Source of the DNA: Bufo bufo
Taxonomy: Eukaryota > Chordata > Amphibia > Anura > Bufonidae
Assembly (NCBI RefSeq): GCF_905171765.1
Contig: NC_053393.1
Coordinates: forward strand, 70,215,371-70,279,370
DNA length: 64,000 nt
Direction of reading: 5' to 3'
Both the position numbers and the translations under genes were made by a program. The notes beneath the pieces are model-generated. The model did not search any database and was not told the DNA's origin. It saw only the letters and a list, made by a program, of their open reading frames with translations. Each line of letters begins with the position of its first letter. Position 1 is the first letter of the stretch. Below, one piece after another: positions 21,740 through 31,812 of this stretch.

Positions 21740-23302
21740 CACTGCGTGCAGAATTATTAGGCAAATTAGTATTTTGACCACATCATCCTCTTTATGCATG
21801 TTGTCTTACTCCAAGCTGTATAGGCTCGAAAGCCTACTACCAATTAAGCATATTAGGTGATGTGCATCTCTGTAATGAGAAGGGGTGTGGTCTAATGACA
21901 TTAACACCCTATATTAGGTGTGCATAATTATTAGGCAACTTCTTTTCCTTTGGCAAAATGGGTCAAAAGAAGGACTTGACAGGCTCAGAAAAGTCAAAAA
22001 TAGTGAGATATCTTGCAGAGGAATGCAGCACTCTTAAAATTGCAAAGCTTCTGAAGCGTGATCATCGAACAATCAAGCGTTTCATTCAAAATAGTCAACA
22101 GGGTCGCAAGAAGCGTGTGGAAAAACCAAGGCGCAAAATAACTGCCCATGAACTGAGAAAAGTCAAGCGTGCAGCTGCCAAGATGCCACTTGCCACCAGT
22201 TTGGCCATATTTCAGAGCTGCAACATCACTGGAGTGCCCAAAAGCACAAGGTGTGCAATACTCAGAGACATGGCCAAGGTAAGAAAGGCTGAAAGACGAC
22301 CACCACTGAACAAGACACACAAGCTGAAACGTCAAGACTGGGCCAAGAAATATCTCAAGACTGATTTTTCTAAGGTTTTATGGACTGATGAAATGAGAGT
22401 GAGTCTTGATGGGCCAGATGGATGGGCCCGTGGCTGGATTGGTAAAGGGAAGAGAGCTCCAGTCCGACTCAGACGCCAGCAAGGTGGAGGTGGAGTACTG
22501 GTTTGGGCTGGTATCATCAAAGATGAGCTTGTGGGGCCTTTTCGGGTTGAGGATGGAGTCAAGCTCAACTCCCAGTCCTACTGCCAGTTTCTGGAAGACA
22601 CCTTCTTCAAGCAGTGGTACAGGAAGAAGTCTGCATCCTTCAAGAAAAACATGATTTTCATGCAGGACAATGCTCCATCACACGCGTCCAAGTACTCCAC
22701 AGCGTGGCTGGCAAGAAAGGGTATAAAAGAAGAAAATCTAATGACATGGCCTCCTTGTTCACCTGATCTGAACCCCATTGAGAACCTGTGGTCCATCATC
22801 AAATGTGAGATTTACAAGGAGGGAAAACAGTACACCTCTCTGAACAGTGTCTGGGAGGCTGTGGTTGCTGCTGCACGCAATGTTGATGGTGAACAGATCA
22901 AAACACTGACAGAATCCATGGATGGCAGGCTTTTGAGTGTCCTTGCAAAGAAAGGTGGCTATATTGGTCACTGATTTGTTTTTGTTTTGTTTTTGAATGT
23001 CAGAAATGTATATTTGTGAATGTTGAGATGTTATATTGGTTTCACTGGTAAAAATAAATAATTGAAATGGGTATATATTTGTTTTTTGTTAAGTTGCCTA
23101 ATAATTATGCACAGTAATAGTCACCTGCACACACAGATATCCCCCTAAAATAGCTAAAACTAAAAACAAACTAAAAACTACTTCCAAAAATATTCAGCTT
23201 TGATATTAATGAGTTTTTTGGGTTCATTGAGAACATGGTTGTTGTTCAATAATAAAATTAATCCTCAAAAATACAACTTGCCTAATAATTCTGCACTCCC
23301 TG
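21740..23302 (+). mobile_element. Tc1/mariner transposon, DD37E type, apparently intact
   Basis: 1563 bp. The inverted ends share GTGCAGAATTATTAGGCAA, and TA is duplicated at 21738-21739 and 23303-23304. The homologous LTR at 48870-48895 has no insertion here (TTGCTGT, then TTCCCTATGCAGG), which confirms the boundaries. The transposase gene inside is open from end to end. Confidence 0.92.
21958..22974 (+). CDS. Tc1/mariner transposase, DD37E
   Basis: Cut-and-paste DNA transposase, 338 residues, the usual length. N-terminal helix-turn-helix DNA-binding half (residues about 1-110: MGQKKDLTGSEKSKIVRYL, then KRDHRTIKRFI). The catalytic core has WTDEMRVS (first D, about residue 142), FMQDNAPSH (second D) and NPIENLW (E). 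There are 37 residues between the second D and the E, not the 34 of classic Tc1, matching the DD37E group described in vertebrates and called TRT. No stop or frameshift. The ATG is 5 bp after a GGC stretch and is the first in frame. It lies inside a solo LTR, so it jumped after the LTR formed. Confidence 0.93.
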   Translation: MGQKKDLTGSEKSKIVRYLAEECSTLKIAKLLKRDHRTIKRFIQNSQQGRKKRVEKPRRKITAHELRKVKRAAAKMPLATSLAIFQSCNITGVPKSTRCAILRDMAKVRKAERRPPLNKTHKLKRQDWAKKYLKTDFSKVLWTDEMRVSLDGPDGWARGWIGKGKRAPVRLRRQQGGGGVLVWAGIIKDELVGPFRVEDGVKLNSQSYCQFLEDTFFKQWYRKKSASFKKNMIFMQDNAPSHASKYSTAWLARKGIKEENLMTWPPCSPDLNPIENLWSIIKCEIYKEGKQYTSLNSVWEAVVAAARNVDGEQIKTLTESMDGRLLSVLAKKGGYIGH

Positions 23303-23911
23303 TATTCCCTATGCAGGGGATCCCCTACACACACACACTCTACCCCTAGCAGGGGTAAGGTTACACACTCTAACTTCCTTCTCCACCTATGCTGCAGGAT
23401 GTGGGAACAGTCCACACCTCTACAGAGGGGGAGCTAAGCTGGAATAATCCATTCCAGCCTAGATACACTAAACTAAGACTAGTACCTGGCCAATGCGCTG
23501 CTGCCACCTGCTGGTAAACCTAGGAAATCACAATAACAATTATGTTTAACATGGTTTTGTATGCACATTTGTAAAGACATAATATAAATTACATCAGATG
23601 ACAGTATACAGGCTGTTAGAAGATAGTAGCGGGGTAGAGGCGTGTAGTAACACAACTCTTGGGTGTTACACAGTGACCTGGACAGCATCCCGCCCCCTTA
23701 ACAGTGACCTCCACAGCAGTCCGCCTCTTTAACAGTGACTTCCACAGCGGCCGCCTCTTTATTAGTGACCTTCACAGTACCCCATTTCCTTAACAGTGAT
23801 TTCCACAACACCCTGTCCCCTTAACAGTGGCCTCTACAGCAATCTGCCCCTTAACACTGACCTCCATAGCGGATCGTACCCTTAATTGTGACCTCCACAG
23901 CAGCCTGCCCC

Positions 23912-24229
23912 TAGGGTGGCCAGAGGGTTGGTTTTAGGCAAGACAGTCCAGCTTTCAGACTCCCTGTCCTCCGTCCATCCAGGACCTGGATGGACACAGG
24001 GATGTTCTTTTGAACAGCTCACTCTCAGAGAGCAGAACTGTGCTGTGTGAGCGTGAGCTGCAGGGAGAAAGTCACCCTCCCTCCCACCTCTGCAGCGGAC
24101 AGAAGTTGTTTTTTACCTTAATTTGTTCAATCCCCGTCGACTGCGGAGTGGGAGAGGGCATGGCTTAGCGGGAACTGGGGGCGGGGTTTTTTAGTCCGTC
24201 TTTTGAGGGTAGCCTGAATGGCCACCCTA
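23912..24229. mobile_element. hAT-type MITE with perfect 8-bp duplication
   Basis: 318 bp. The ends TAGGGTGGCCA and, inverted, TAGGGTGGCCA are identical over 11 bp. CCTGCCCC is duplicated at 23904-23911 and 24230-24237. A partial second copy of its right part lies at 24466-24689 because of a local tandem duplication. Confidence 0.85.
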
Positions 24230-24770
24230 CCTGCCCCTGAACTGAGACCTCCGCAGCACTCCGCTCCCTTAACAGTGTCATTCACAGAGTCCTGCCCCTT
24301 TAAATTTGACCTGCAGCAGTGAAGAAACATGGCTGGGTTGTTATGGAAACCTGCTGTAAAACTGTGTGTATGTGAAGACTAAGGGCCTGTTAGCTTATAT
24401 TGGCTGATAAGGGTCATGTGACCAAGATTCTATTGGCTAATGCATTTTTTGAGAATCTCACACAGGGATGTCCTTTTGAACAGCTCACTCTCAGACAGCA
24501 GTACTCTGCTGTCTGAGCGTGAGCTGCAGGAAGAAATTCACCCTCCCTCCCACGCATGTAGCTAACAGAGGTTGATTTTTACCTTTATTTTTTCAATCCT
24601 TGTCAACTGTGGAGTTGGAGGGGGCGTGACCTAACAGGGCCTGGGGGCAGAGTTTTTAAGTCCGTCTTTTGAGGGTGGCCTGAATAGCCATCCTACCTGC
24701 CCCCTGAACTGTGACCTCCGCAGCACTCCACCCCCTTAACAGTGTCATCCATAGCGCCCTGCTCCTTTAA
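23985..24770. repeat. Direct tandem duplication, about 480-bp unit
   Basis: 23985-24300 (CACAGGGATGTTCTTTTGAA onwards, through the MITE's right part and the satellite to CCCCTTTAAA) is repeated at 24466-24770 (CACAGGGATGTCCTTTTGAA to CTCCTTTAA). The units carry the same stretch of MITE with its right flank, so the duplication followed the MITE insertion. Confidence 0.8.
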
Positions 24771-25194
24771 CTCCTTAGGGACACAGCCTTATTTCACCTT
24801 AAGGACCAGGCTGCTTTGACTTATCCAGGTCATTCTGAGATAGTTTTTTTGTCACATATTGTACTTCAGGACACTGGTAAAATAGAGTAAAAAAAAATCA
24901 TTTTTATTTATAAAAAAATACCAAATTTGCCCAAAAATTTTAAGAATTTGCAAATTTCCAAGTTTCAATTTCTCTACTTCTATAATACATAGTAATACCT
25001 CCAAAAATAGTTATTACTTTACATTCCCCATATGTCTACTTCATGTTTGGATCATTTCGGGAATAACATTTTATTTTTGGGGGACGTTACAAGGCTTAGA
25101 AGTTTAGAAGTAAATCTTGAAATTTCTCAGAAATTTTCAAAAACCACCTTTTTAAGGACCAGTTCAGGTCTGAAGTCACTTTGTGAGGCTTACA

Positions 25195-25990
25195 TAATAG
25201 AAACCACCCAAAAATGACCCCATTCTAGAAACTACACCCCTCAATGTATTCAAAACTGATTTTACGATCGTTGTTACCCTTTAGGTGTTCCACAAGAATA
25301 AATGGAAAATAGAGATACAATTTCAAAATTTCACTTTTTTGGCAGATTTTCCATTTTAATATTTTTTTTCCAGTTACAAAGCAAGGATTAACAGCCAAAC
25401 AAAACTCAATATTTATGGCCCTGATTCTGTAGTTTACAGAAACACCCCATATGTGGTCGTAAACTGCTGTATGGGCATACGGCAGGGCACAGAAGGAAAG
25501 GAATGCCATACGGTTTTTGGTAGGCAGATTTTTCTGGACTGTTTTTTTTTACGCCTTGTCCCATTTGAAGCCCCCCTGATGCACCCCTAGAGTAGAAACT
25601 CAATAAAAGTGACCCCATCTAAGAAACTACACCCCTCAAGGTATTCAAAACTGATTTTACAAACGTCGTTAACCCTTTAGGTGTTCCACAAGAGTTATTG
25701 GCAAATGGAGATGAAATTTCAGAATTTACATTTTTGGGCAAATTTTCCATTTTAATCCATTTTTCCCAGTTACAAAGCAAGGGTTAACAGCCAAACAAAA
25801 CTCTATATTTATGGCCCTGATTTCTTTAGTTTACAGAAACACCCCATATGTGGTTGTAAACTGCTGTACGGGCACATGGCAGGGCACAGAAGGCAAGGAA
25901 TGCCATACGGTTTTTGGAAGGCAGATTCTGCTGGACAAGCCCCCCTGATGCACCCCTAGAGTAGAAACTCCAAAAAAGTTACCCCATTTT
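25195..25990. repeat. Two tandem copies of a ~370-bp unit
   Basis: AAACTACACCCCTCAA at about 25229 and 25625 each begin a unit that runs through ACCCCATATGTGG to ATGCCATACGGTTTTTGG. Part of the TTAA element. Confidence 0.85.
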
Positions 25991-26009
25991 AGAAACTATG
26001 GGATAGGGT

Positions 26010-27290
26010 GGAAGTTATGTCTGTACTAGTTTAGGGTACATATGATTTTTGGTTGCTCTATATTACACTTTTTGTGAGGCAAGGTAACAAGAAATAGCTG
26101 TTTTGGCACAGTTTTTTTTTGTTGTTATTTACAACATTCATCTGACAGGTTAGATCATGTGGTATTTTTATAGAGCAGGTTGTCACAGATGTGGCGATAT
26201 CTAATATGTATACAATTTTTTTTATTTATGTAGTTTTTACACAATGATTTCATTTTTTAAACAAAAAGAATAATGATTTAGTGTCTCCATAGTCTCATTT
26301 TTTGCGGGATGAGATTACGGTTTGATTGGCACTATTTTAGGGTGCATATGACTTTTTGATCGCTTGCTATTACACTTTTTGTGATGTAAAATGACAAAAA
26401 ATGGCTTTTTTTACACAGTTTTTATTTAAAAAAATTTATGCTGTTCACCTGAGGGGTTAGGTCATGTGATATTTTTATAGAGCAGGTTGTTACGGACACT
26501 GAGATACCTAATATGTATACTTTTTTTATTTTTGTAAGTTTTACACAATAATCATGTTTTAGTGTCTCCATAGTCTGAGAGCCATAGTTTTTTGAGTTTT
26601 TGGGCGATTATCTTAGGTAGAGTCTCAGTTTTTTTATAGTCTCAGTTTTTTTTTTTGTTTTTTTTATTTATGTAGGTTTTACACAATGATTTCATTTTTG
26701 AAACAAAAAAAAATCATGTTTTAGTGTCTCCATAGTCTGAGGGTCTCATTTTTTGCGGGATGAGATGACAGTTTGATTGGCACTATTTTGGGGTGCATAT
26801 GACTTTTTGATCGCTTGCTATTACACTTTTTGTGATGTAAGATGACAAAAAATGGCTTTTTTTACACCGTTTTATTTTTTTACGGTGTTCACCTGAGGGG
26901 TTAGGTCATGTGATATTTTTATAGAGCCGGTCGATACGGACGCGGCGATACCTAATATGTATACTTTTGTTAATTTACTGTTTTACACAATAACAGCTTT
27001 TTTAAAACAAAAACAATGATGTTTTAGTGTCTCCATATTCTGAGCCATAGTTTTTTCAGTTTTTAGGCGATTGTCTTAGGTAGGGGCTCATTTTATGCGG
27101 GATGAGGTGATGGTTAGATTGGTACTATTTTGGTGGGCATACGCCTTTTTGATCGCTTACTGTTAATTTAGCACAGTTTTTATTTTTCATTTTTTACGGT
27201 GTTCATCTGAGGGGTTAGGTCATGTGATATCATTATAGAGCCAGTCGATATGGACGCGGCGATACTTAATATGTCTACTTTGTTTCCCCC
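26010..27290. repeat. Four to five tandem copies of a ~250-400-bp unit
   Basis: Copies are marked by CTGAGGGGTTAGGTCATGTG, ATACCTAATATGTATAC and TTTTTGATCGCTTGCTATTA, at about 26130-26210, 26340-26525, 26790-26965 and 27130-27280. Strong T runs. Part of the TTAA element. Confidence 0.8.
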
Positions 27291-27496
27291 TATTTTTTAC
27301 CAATTTTGTTTTACTTTATTTGGGGAAAATGACGTTTTTGTTTATTTTTACTTGAAATTTTAAATTTTTGGGGGAAAACTTTTTTTTTCAACTTTTTTTT
27401 ACTTTATTTTTTGTCCCACTTTGGGACTTCAACTTTTGGCAGTCTAATCCCTTTTACAATGTATTCCAAAACTTCTGTATTGTAGTATAGTATATA

Positions 27497-27998
27497 CAGG
27501 GTGGGCCATTTATATGGATACACCTTAATAAAATGGGAATGGTTGGTGATATTAACTTCCTGTTTGTGGCACATTAGTATATGTGAGGGGGGAAACTTTT
27601 CAAGATGGGTGGTGACCATGGCGGCCATTTTGAAGTCGGCCTTTTTGAATCCAACTTTTGTTTTTTCAATAGGAAGAGGGTCATTTGACACATCAAACTT
27701 ATTGGGAATTTCACAAGAAAAACAATGGTGCTTGGTTTTAACGTAACTTTATTCTTTCATGAGTTATTTACAAGTTTATGACCACTTACAAAATGTGTTC
27801 AATGTGCTGCCCATTGTGTTGGATTGTCAATGCAACCCTTTTCTCCCACTCTTCACACACTGATAGCAACACCGCAGGAGAAATGCTAGCACAGGCTTCC
27901 AGTATCCGTAGTTTCAGGTGCTGCACATCTCGTATCATCTGAAGGCAATCGTCCATTACCATTTTATTAAGGTGTATCCATATAAATGGCCCACCCTG
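27497..27998 (-). mobile_element. Mariner-like MITE, complete
   Basis: 502 bp. Inverted ends start CAGGGTGGGCCATTTATATG, with TA on both sides. The inside keeps only the tail of the transposase on the minus strand, so it is an internal-deletion derivative. It is nested in the TTAA element. Confidence 0.88.
27786..27950 (-). pseudogene. Transposase C-terminal fragment
   Basis: The minus strand carries about 55 codons ending QHNGQHIEHIL and a stop, next to IRDVQHLKLRILEACASIS. Same tail as at 15930-16054. The catalytic part is gone. Confidence 0.6.
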
Positions 27999-28227
27999 TA
28001 TAATACACATGACGTACCAATTCGTCATGTGTCCTTAAGTACCGGGACAACATGCCGTATCGGTAAGTCATGTGTCCGGAAGAGGTTAAAGCTGACCTGC
28101 AGCAGTGAAGAAAAATGGCTGGGTAACCTGGAGTAAAACTGTGTGTATGTGGAGACTAAGGGCCTGTGAGCTTCTATTGGCTGATAAGGGACATGTGACT
28201 ATGTGCATGGCAGTTGGAATATGAAGA

Positions 28228-28598
28228 TAAAAGTAGTGGTTTTTTGAACCCTTTTTTTTGCGGCGCTGAAAACAGGAGGCAAGTTCTCATAAAATATTTT
28301 TAAAAAAGTAAAGTAGCTTATTTATTCTTTTGTCAACGCGTTTCAAGGGCGCACAGCCCTCTTCGTCAGGACAATAAAAGCATATGTTGTATCATATTAA
28401 AACATCGTCTTTTAAAAGGGGTATTTTGGCGCGCAGGCCAGTGGTTTGCTGGGCGGGGAGCTGATGTGCATGACGTCATTTGTGGCGTCACTTGGAGGAA
28501 CGCCCATCACTATCTGGCTGTCACTAAGGATATGGTGATCGCTATTTTTTAGCGGCTGGTTGCTAACTATATGGTATGCATGTCTTTTTGTTAGTATT
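28228..28598 (-). mobile_element. 5'-truncated Penelope-like 3' end with 16-bp duplication
   Basis: AGTTGGAATATGAAGA occurs on both sides (28212-28227 and 28599-28614), a target duplication. In the minus orientation the insert has the Penelope 3' layout: CTGACGA-stem-GAAACGCG (28332-28371), AATAAATAAG, then a short tail. No coding part. It lies inside the Helitron's 5' region, whose second copy (20226-20260) has no insertion. Confidence 0.72.
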
Positions 28599-28785
28599 AG
28601 TTGGAATATGAAGAGAATGACTTGCAGGTTTGTATTGGCTAATGGAGGTCATTTCTTTCCAGGTAGCAAGGGAAGTGTATACCAAGTTTCGTTGAAATCG
28701 ATGGTTGCGTTTTTGAGTGATCGCGGAACACACATACACACATACATACATATATACTGTATGTCCTTCTTTATATATATATAGA

Positions 28786-29258
28786 TTACATTGAGGTGAC
28801 CTGATTTTATGAATGAAATATATGAAAATACATGATTAGAAGACTGAAACATATCAGAATACGGTTACATTTGTGAACAGTGCACTAAAGTCGGCTGAAT
28901 ACTAATAAAGTGACAATAGTGTGGGTATAGGGAGAAAGGGGTTAATATCGGCATAGTATGACGCTAGGTATAGGAGAGGTGATGAGTAATCTTTGTGTTA
29001 AAGGGAATATTAATTATTAATATTTTGGATTAATATTAACAAATAATATTAATGGCGTAAATAATCTATTGTTGACTCCTCCTATTTATTCTTTAATCTA
29101 CCTGTTGCTCTACCTTTTCCTGAACTGCGTACGCTGAATTACAGCAGCAACAAAAGACTATAAGCTGCATTTGAATAATAAAGTATTTATTAAACCAATA
29201 ACACGTTTACAGTCAATTATTTCTGCTAAATCTATATATATTTATATTAATGGTTATA
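28786..29258. other. Unassigned AT-rich DNA
   Basis: Nothing recognised beyond TTAATATTAA-type runs. Confidence 0.4.
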
Positions 29259-30309
29259 CACTCACCTAAAGAATTATTAGGAACACCTGTTCTATTTCTC
29301 ATTAATGCAATTATCTAGTCAACCAATCACATGGCAGTTGCTTCAATGCATTTAGGGGTGTGGTCCTGGTCAAGACAATCTCCTGAACTCCAAACTGAAT
29401 GTCAGAATGGGAAAGAAAGGTGATTTAAGCAATTTTAAAGCGTGGCATGGTTGTTGCTGCCAGATGGGCCGGTCTGAGAATTTCACAATCTGCTCAGTTA
29501 CTGGGATTTTCACGCACAACCATTTCTAGGGTTTACAAAGAATGGTGTGAAAAGGGAAAAACATCCAGTATGCAGCAGTCCTGTGGGCAAAAATGCCTTG
29601 TGGATGCTAGAGGTCAGAGGAGAATGGGCCGACTGATTCAAGCTGATAGAAGAGCAACGTTGACTGAAATAACCACTCGTTACAACCGAGGTATGCAGCA
29701 AAGCATTTGTGAAGCCACAACATGCATAACCTTGAGGCGGATGGGCTACAACAGCAGAAGACCCCACCGGGTACCACTCATCTCCACTACAAATAGGAAA
29801 AAGATGCTACAATTTGCACGAGCTCACCAAAATTGGACTATTGAAGACTGGAAAAATGTTGCCTGGTCTGATGAGTCTCGATTTCTGTTGAAACATTCAA
29901 ATGGTAGAGTCCGAATTTGGCGTAAACAGAATGAGAACATGTATCCATACTCTGATGGCTACTTCCAGCAGGATAATGCACCATGTCACAAAGCTCGAAT
30001 CATTTCAAATTGGTTTCTTGAACATGACAATGAGTTCACTGTACTAAAATGGCCCCCACAGTCACCAGATCTCAACCCAATAGAGCATCTTTGGGATGTG
30101 GTGGAACGGGAGCTTCGTGCCCTGGATTTGCATCCCTCAAATCTCCATCAACTGCAAGATGCTATCCTATCAATATGGGCCAACATTTCTAAAGAATGCT
30201 ATCAGCACCTTGTTGAATCAATGCCACGTAGAATTAAGGCAGTTCTGAAGGCAAAAGGGGGTCCAACACCGTATTAGTATGGTGTTCCTAATAATTCTTT
30301 AGGTGAGTG
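29259..30309 (+). mobile_element. Tc1 element of DD36E type, internally deleted
   Basis: 1051 bp. Inverted ends CACTCACCTAAAGAATTATT, with TA on both sides. The transposase gene has lost an internal segment and has a frameshift near its start. Confidence 0.9.
29407..30277 (+). pseudogene. Tc1/mariner transposase, DD36E, internally deleted
   Basis: The natural start is the ATG at 29407 (MGKKGDLSNFK), but one extra base near 29440 shifts the frame. The open frame from 29447 begins MVVAARWAGLRISQSAQLLG. DNA-binding helix-turn-helix residues are clear, then WSDESRF (first D). At ENMYPYSDGYFQQDN the sequence jumps straight to the second D, so roughly 55-60 residues of the core are missing in frame. 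NPIEHLWDVVE holds the E, with 36 residues after the second D, the spacing reported for the Incomer group. It ends KAKGGPTPY. Not functional. Confidence 0.9.
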
Positions 30310-30325
30310 TATATATATATACAGC

Positions 30326-31204
30326 AGCTGTCATCCAAGGTCCATCATCAATTCTGTACCATACAGTCAACTACTCAGGGTTAAAAGGGTGGTACAGAAT
30401 CCAGATTTACTCCCGACTCGTCTCACACAGATGGCACATAAGTTTAGGGAACGTGGTTACCCTGCTCGGGTGATTGATAAACACCTTACCAGGGTGAAAA
30501 ATCCACAACATGTACCACCAGATGGCAAACACAATAAAGTGGAGAGGATACCCTTTATATCGACGTTTTCGGAACAAAGTGTTCTAATTGCCCGCATTGT
30601 CCTTAAACATTGGCCAATACTCAAGAGTAATTTCTCCAATATCACGGCTCTGACTGTGCCACCTTTGCTTTCTTATAGGCGCTCTGCTAATTTTCGTGAT
30701 AAGCTAGTCCGGGCTGATCTTCCGGCTAGGACCTTGGTACAGTCTCACATTGGCTCTCGTAGGAGAGGTTCCTATCCCTGCCTTGGCTGCGTTAATTGCG
30801 CCTACATGACCAAGGGGGAGAGGTTTACCCATCCAGTTACGGGGACCCAATATGAGATTAGTCATTTTTTGACTCGTAACAGCTCCTTTGTGATTTACGT
30901 GCTCTCCTGTCCTTGTGGCCTCCTATATGTAGGGGAGACCACCTGTGACATAAAGACACGGTTAAATAATCACCGGTTTTCCATCAGACAAAAAAGAAAA
31001 GATCTGCCGGTTCCTAAACACTTTGTTGAGGCCAACCATAAGGAGAAGGATTTAAAATTTATGTTAGTGGACCATATCACTTTGTCTAGAAGGGGAGGAG
31101 ACAGGACATTGGCTCTCAAACAACGTGAGCTAAGATGGATTCATCGTCTCAACACACTGAGACCTCATGGTCTCAATGTTGATTTCAAGTGGAGTGTAGT
31201 ATAG
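30326..31204 (+). pseudogene. Penelope-like element C-terminus (GIY-YIG endonuclease)
   Basis: The last 292 codons of a Penelope-like polyprotein, open but without the reverse transcriptase. It carries the basic linker, a Cys cluster (CLGCVNC) of the zinc-finger kind seen before the endonuclease in several Penelope groups, then the GIY-YIG-type motif as VIYVLSCPCGLLYVGET and RLNNHR downstream. It ends NVDFKWSVV. About 80 percent like the same region of the element at 37012-40069. The endonuclease nicks target DNA for insertion. Without the RT domain and a start this fragment is not expected to act. Its long open frame is notable for a truncated copy. Confidence 0.88.
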
Positions 31205-31812
31205 GATGTGGCTGCTCATTATTTTCTTGTGTTCCTCTCCGCTCTATGCCCTGGTGTACGTGAATTCTTTATTGGTGTCATCAATTAAGTAATTCATTTG
31301 CTTCAGATAGATGTATAGTTTCTACTGCCTTATTGCTTATACAATCTTTTTCTTTCTCTAGATTATTGGTGCTCCACTGACGGTGCTCATGGACGGTGTG
31401 CCTTCTGCTCTGCGTCTCTGTGTTGGGACTGTGCTGATGGGGGAGAACCTTGGGGCGCATGTACATTGTTTATGCTACATAATATGTGGGTCAACCATGG
31501 CTATATTGTTTGTTTGGAGTGGTGTTTTTTTTCTGTTTGAATAACAGACTTAGGGGTCGGTTGTTGGGTTTGGGTCCTGTGGCATGGACGTGTCTCTGAC
31601 CTCAAACCCTCAATGGACCTGGGGTCTCTGCCGTGAGAGCGGCGTGACCCGTGGGTCCCCGTCCTGTTGTCTTATATTATCAGTATGGCACAAATCATGA
31701 AGGTTTCTTCTAGTGCCGATATACTTTAATAAACCACTGTCACTCCTATCTTTATATTTTGAATCTCATATATAGTGACCCTTAGGGGAACTTATTGGTT
31801 TCCCTCTATCTA
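31205..31812 (+). other. Penelope-like element 1, 3' region before the first Tc1
   Basis: Similar in layout and words to 40070-40680 (GGGGAGAA, CATGGACGTGTC, TATGGCACA). No gene. Confidence 0.65.

Larger units (their letters stand above)
21008..23670 (-). repeat. Solo LTR (minus strand), split by a Tc1 transposon
   Basis: Outside the transposon this is about 1.1 kb, aligned along its length with the LTR at 48147-49252. On the minus strand it begins TGTAACACCC and ends TGGTCACTGCA. It interrupts the minisatellite, which continues on both sides, and has no internal region attached, so it is a solo LTR. Confidence 0.8.
24771..28085. mobile_element. TTAA-flanked 3.3-kb non-coding element
   Basis: TTAA at 24767-24770 and 28086-28089. 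The ends CTCCTTAGGGACACA and (minus strand) CCTCTTCCGGACACA are imperfect inverted repeats. The tandem-duplicated neighbour at 24287-24330 shows the empty site (CCCCTTTAAATTTGACCTGC), which supports both boundaries. The inside is AT-rich, with two blocks of long tandem units and no reading frame. A Kolobok or piggyBac-type origin is inferred from the TTAA. Confidence 0.8.
20480..28785 (-). mobile_element. Helitron-like element, non-autonomous, with nested insertions
   Basis: On the minus strand the left boundary reads ACCCGTGCAAAGCCGGGT (a hairpin, 20491-20508), then CCTTCTGCTAG followed by T. This is the Helitron 3' signature: a hairpin about ten bases before CTRR, inserted before T. The right boundary reads (minus strand) A, then TCTATATATATATAAAGAAG, the 5' TC end after an A. 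No Rep/helicase reading frame is present, so it depends on an autonomous partner. The span holds a 26-bp-type minisatellite, an LTR, a Tc1 transposon, a hAT MITE, a TTAA element, a mariner MITE and a Penelope tail. The two ends belong to one family because the head-to-tail neighbour carries the same 5' sequence. Confidence 0.65.

Noticed and set aside
30389..31204. A host homing-type GIY-YIG endonuclease gene
   Set aside because: It continues upstream without a start and matches the C-terminus of the complete Penelope-like element at 37012.
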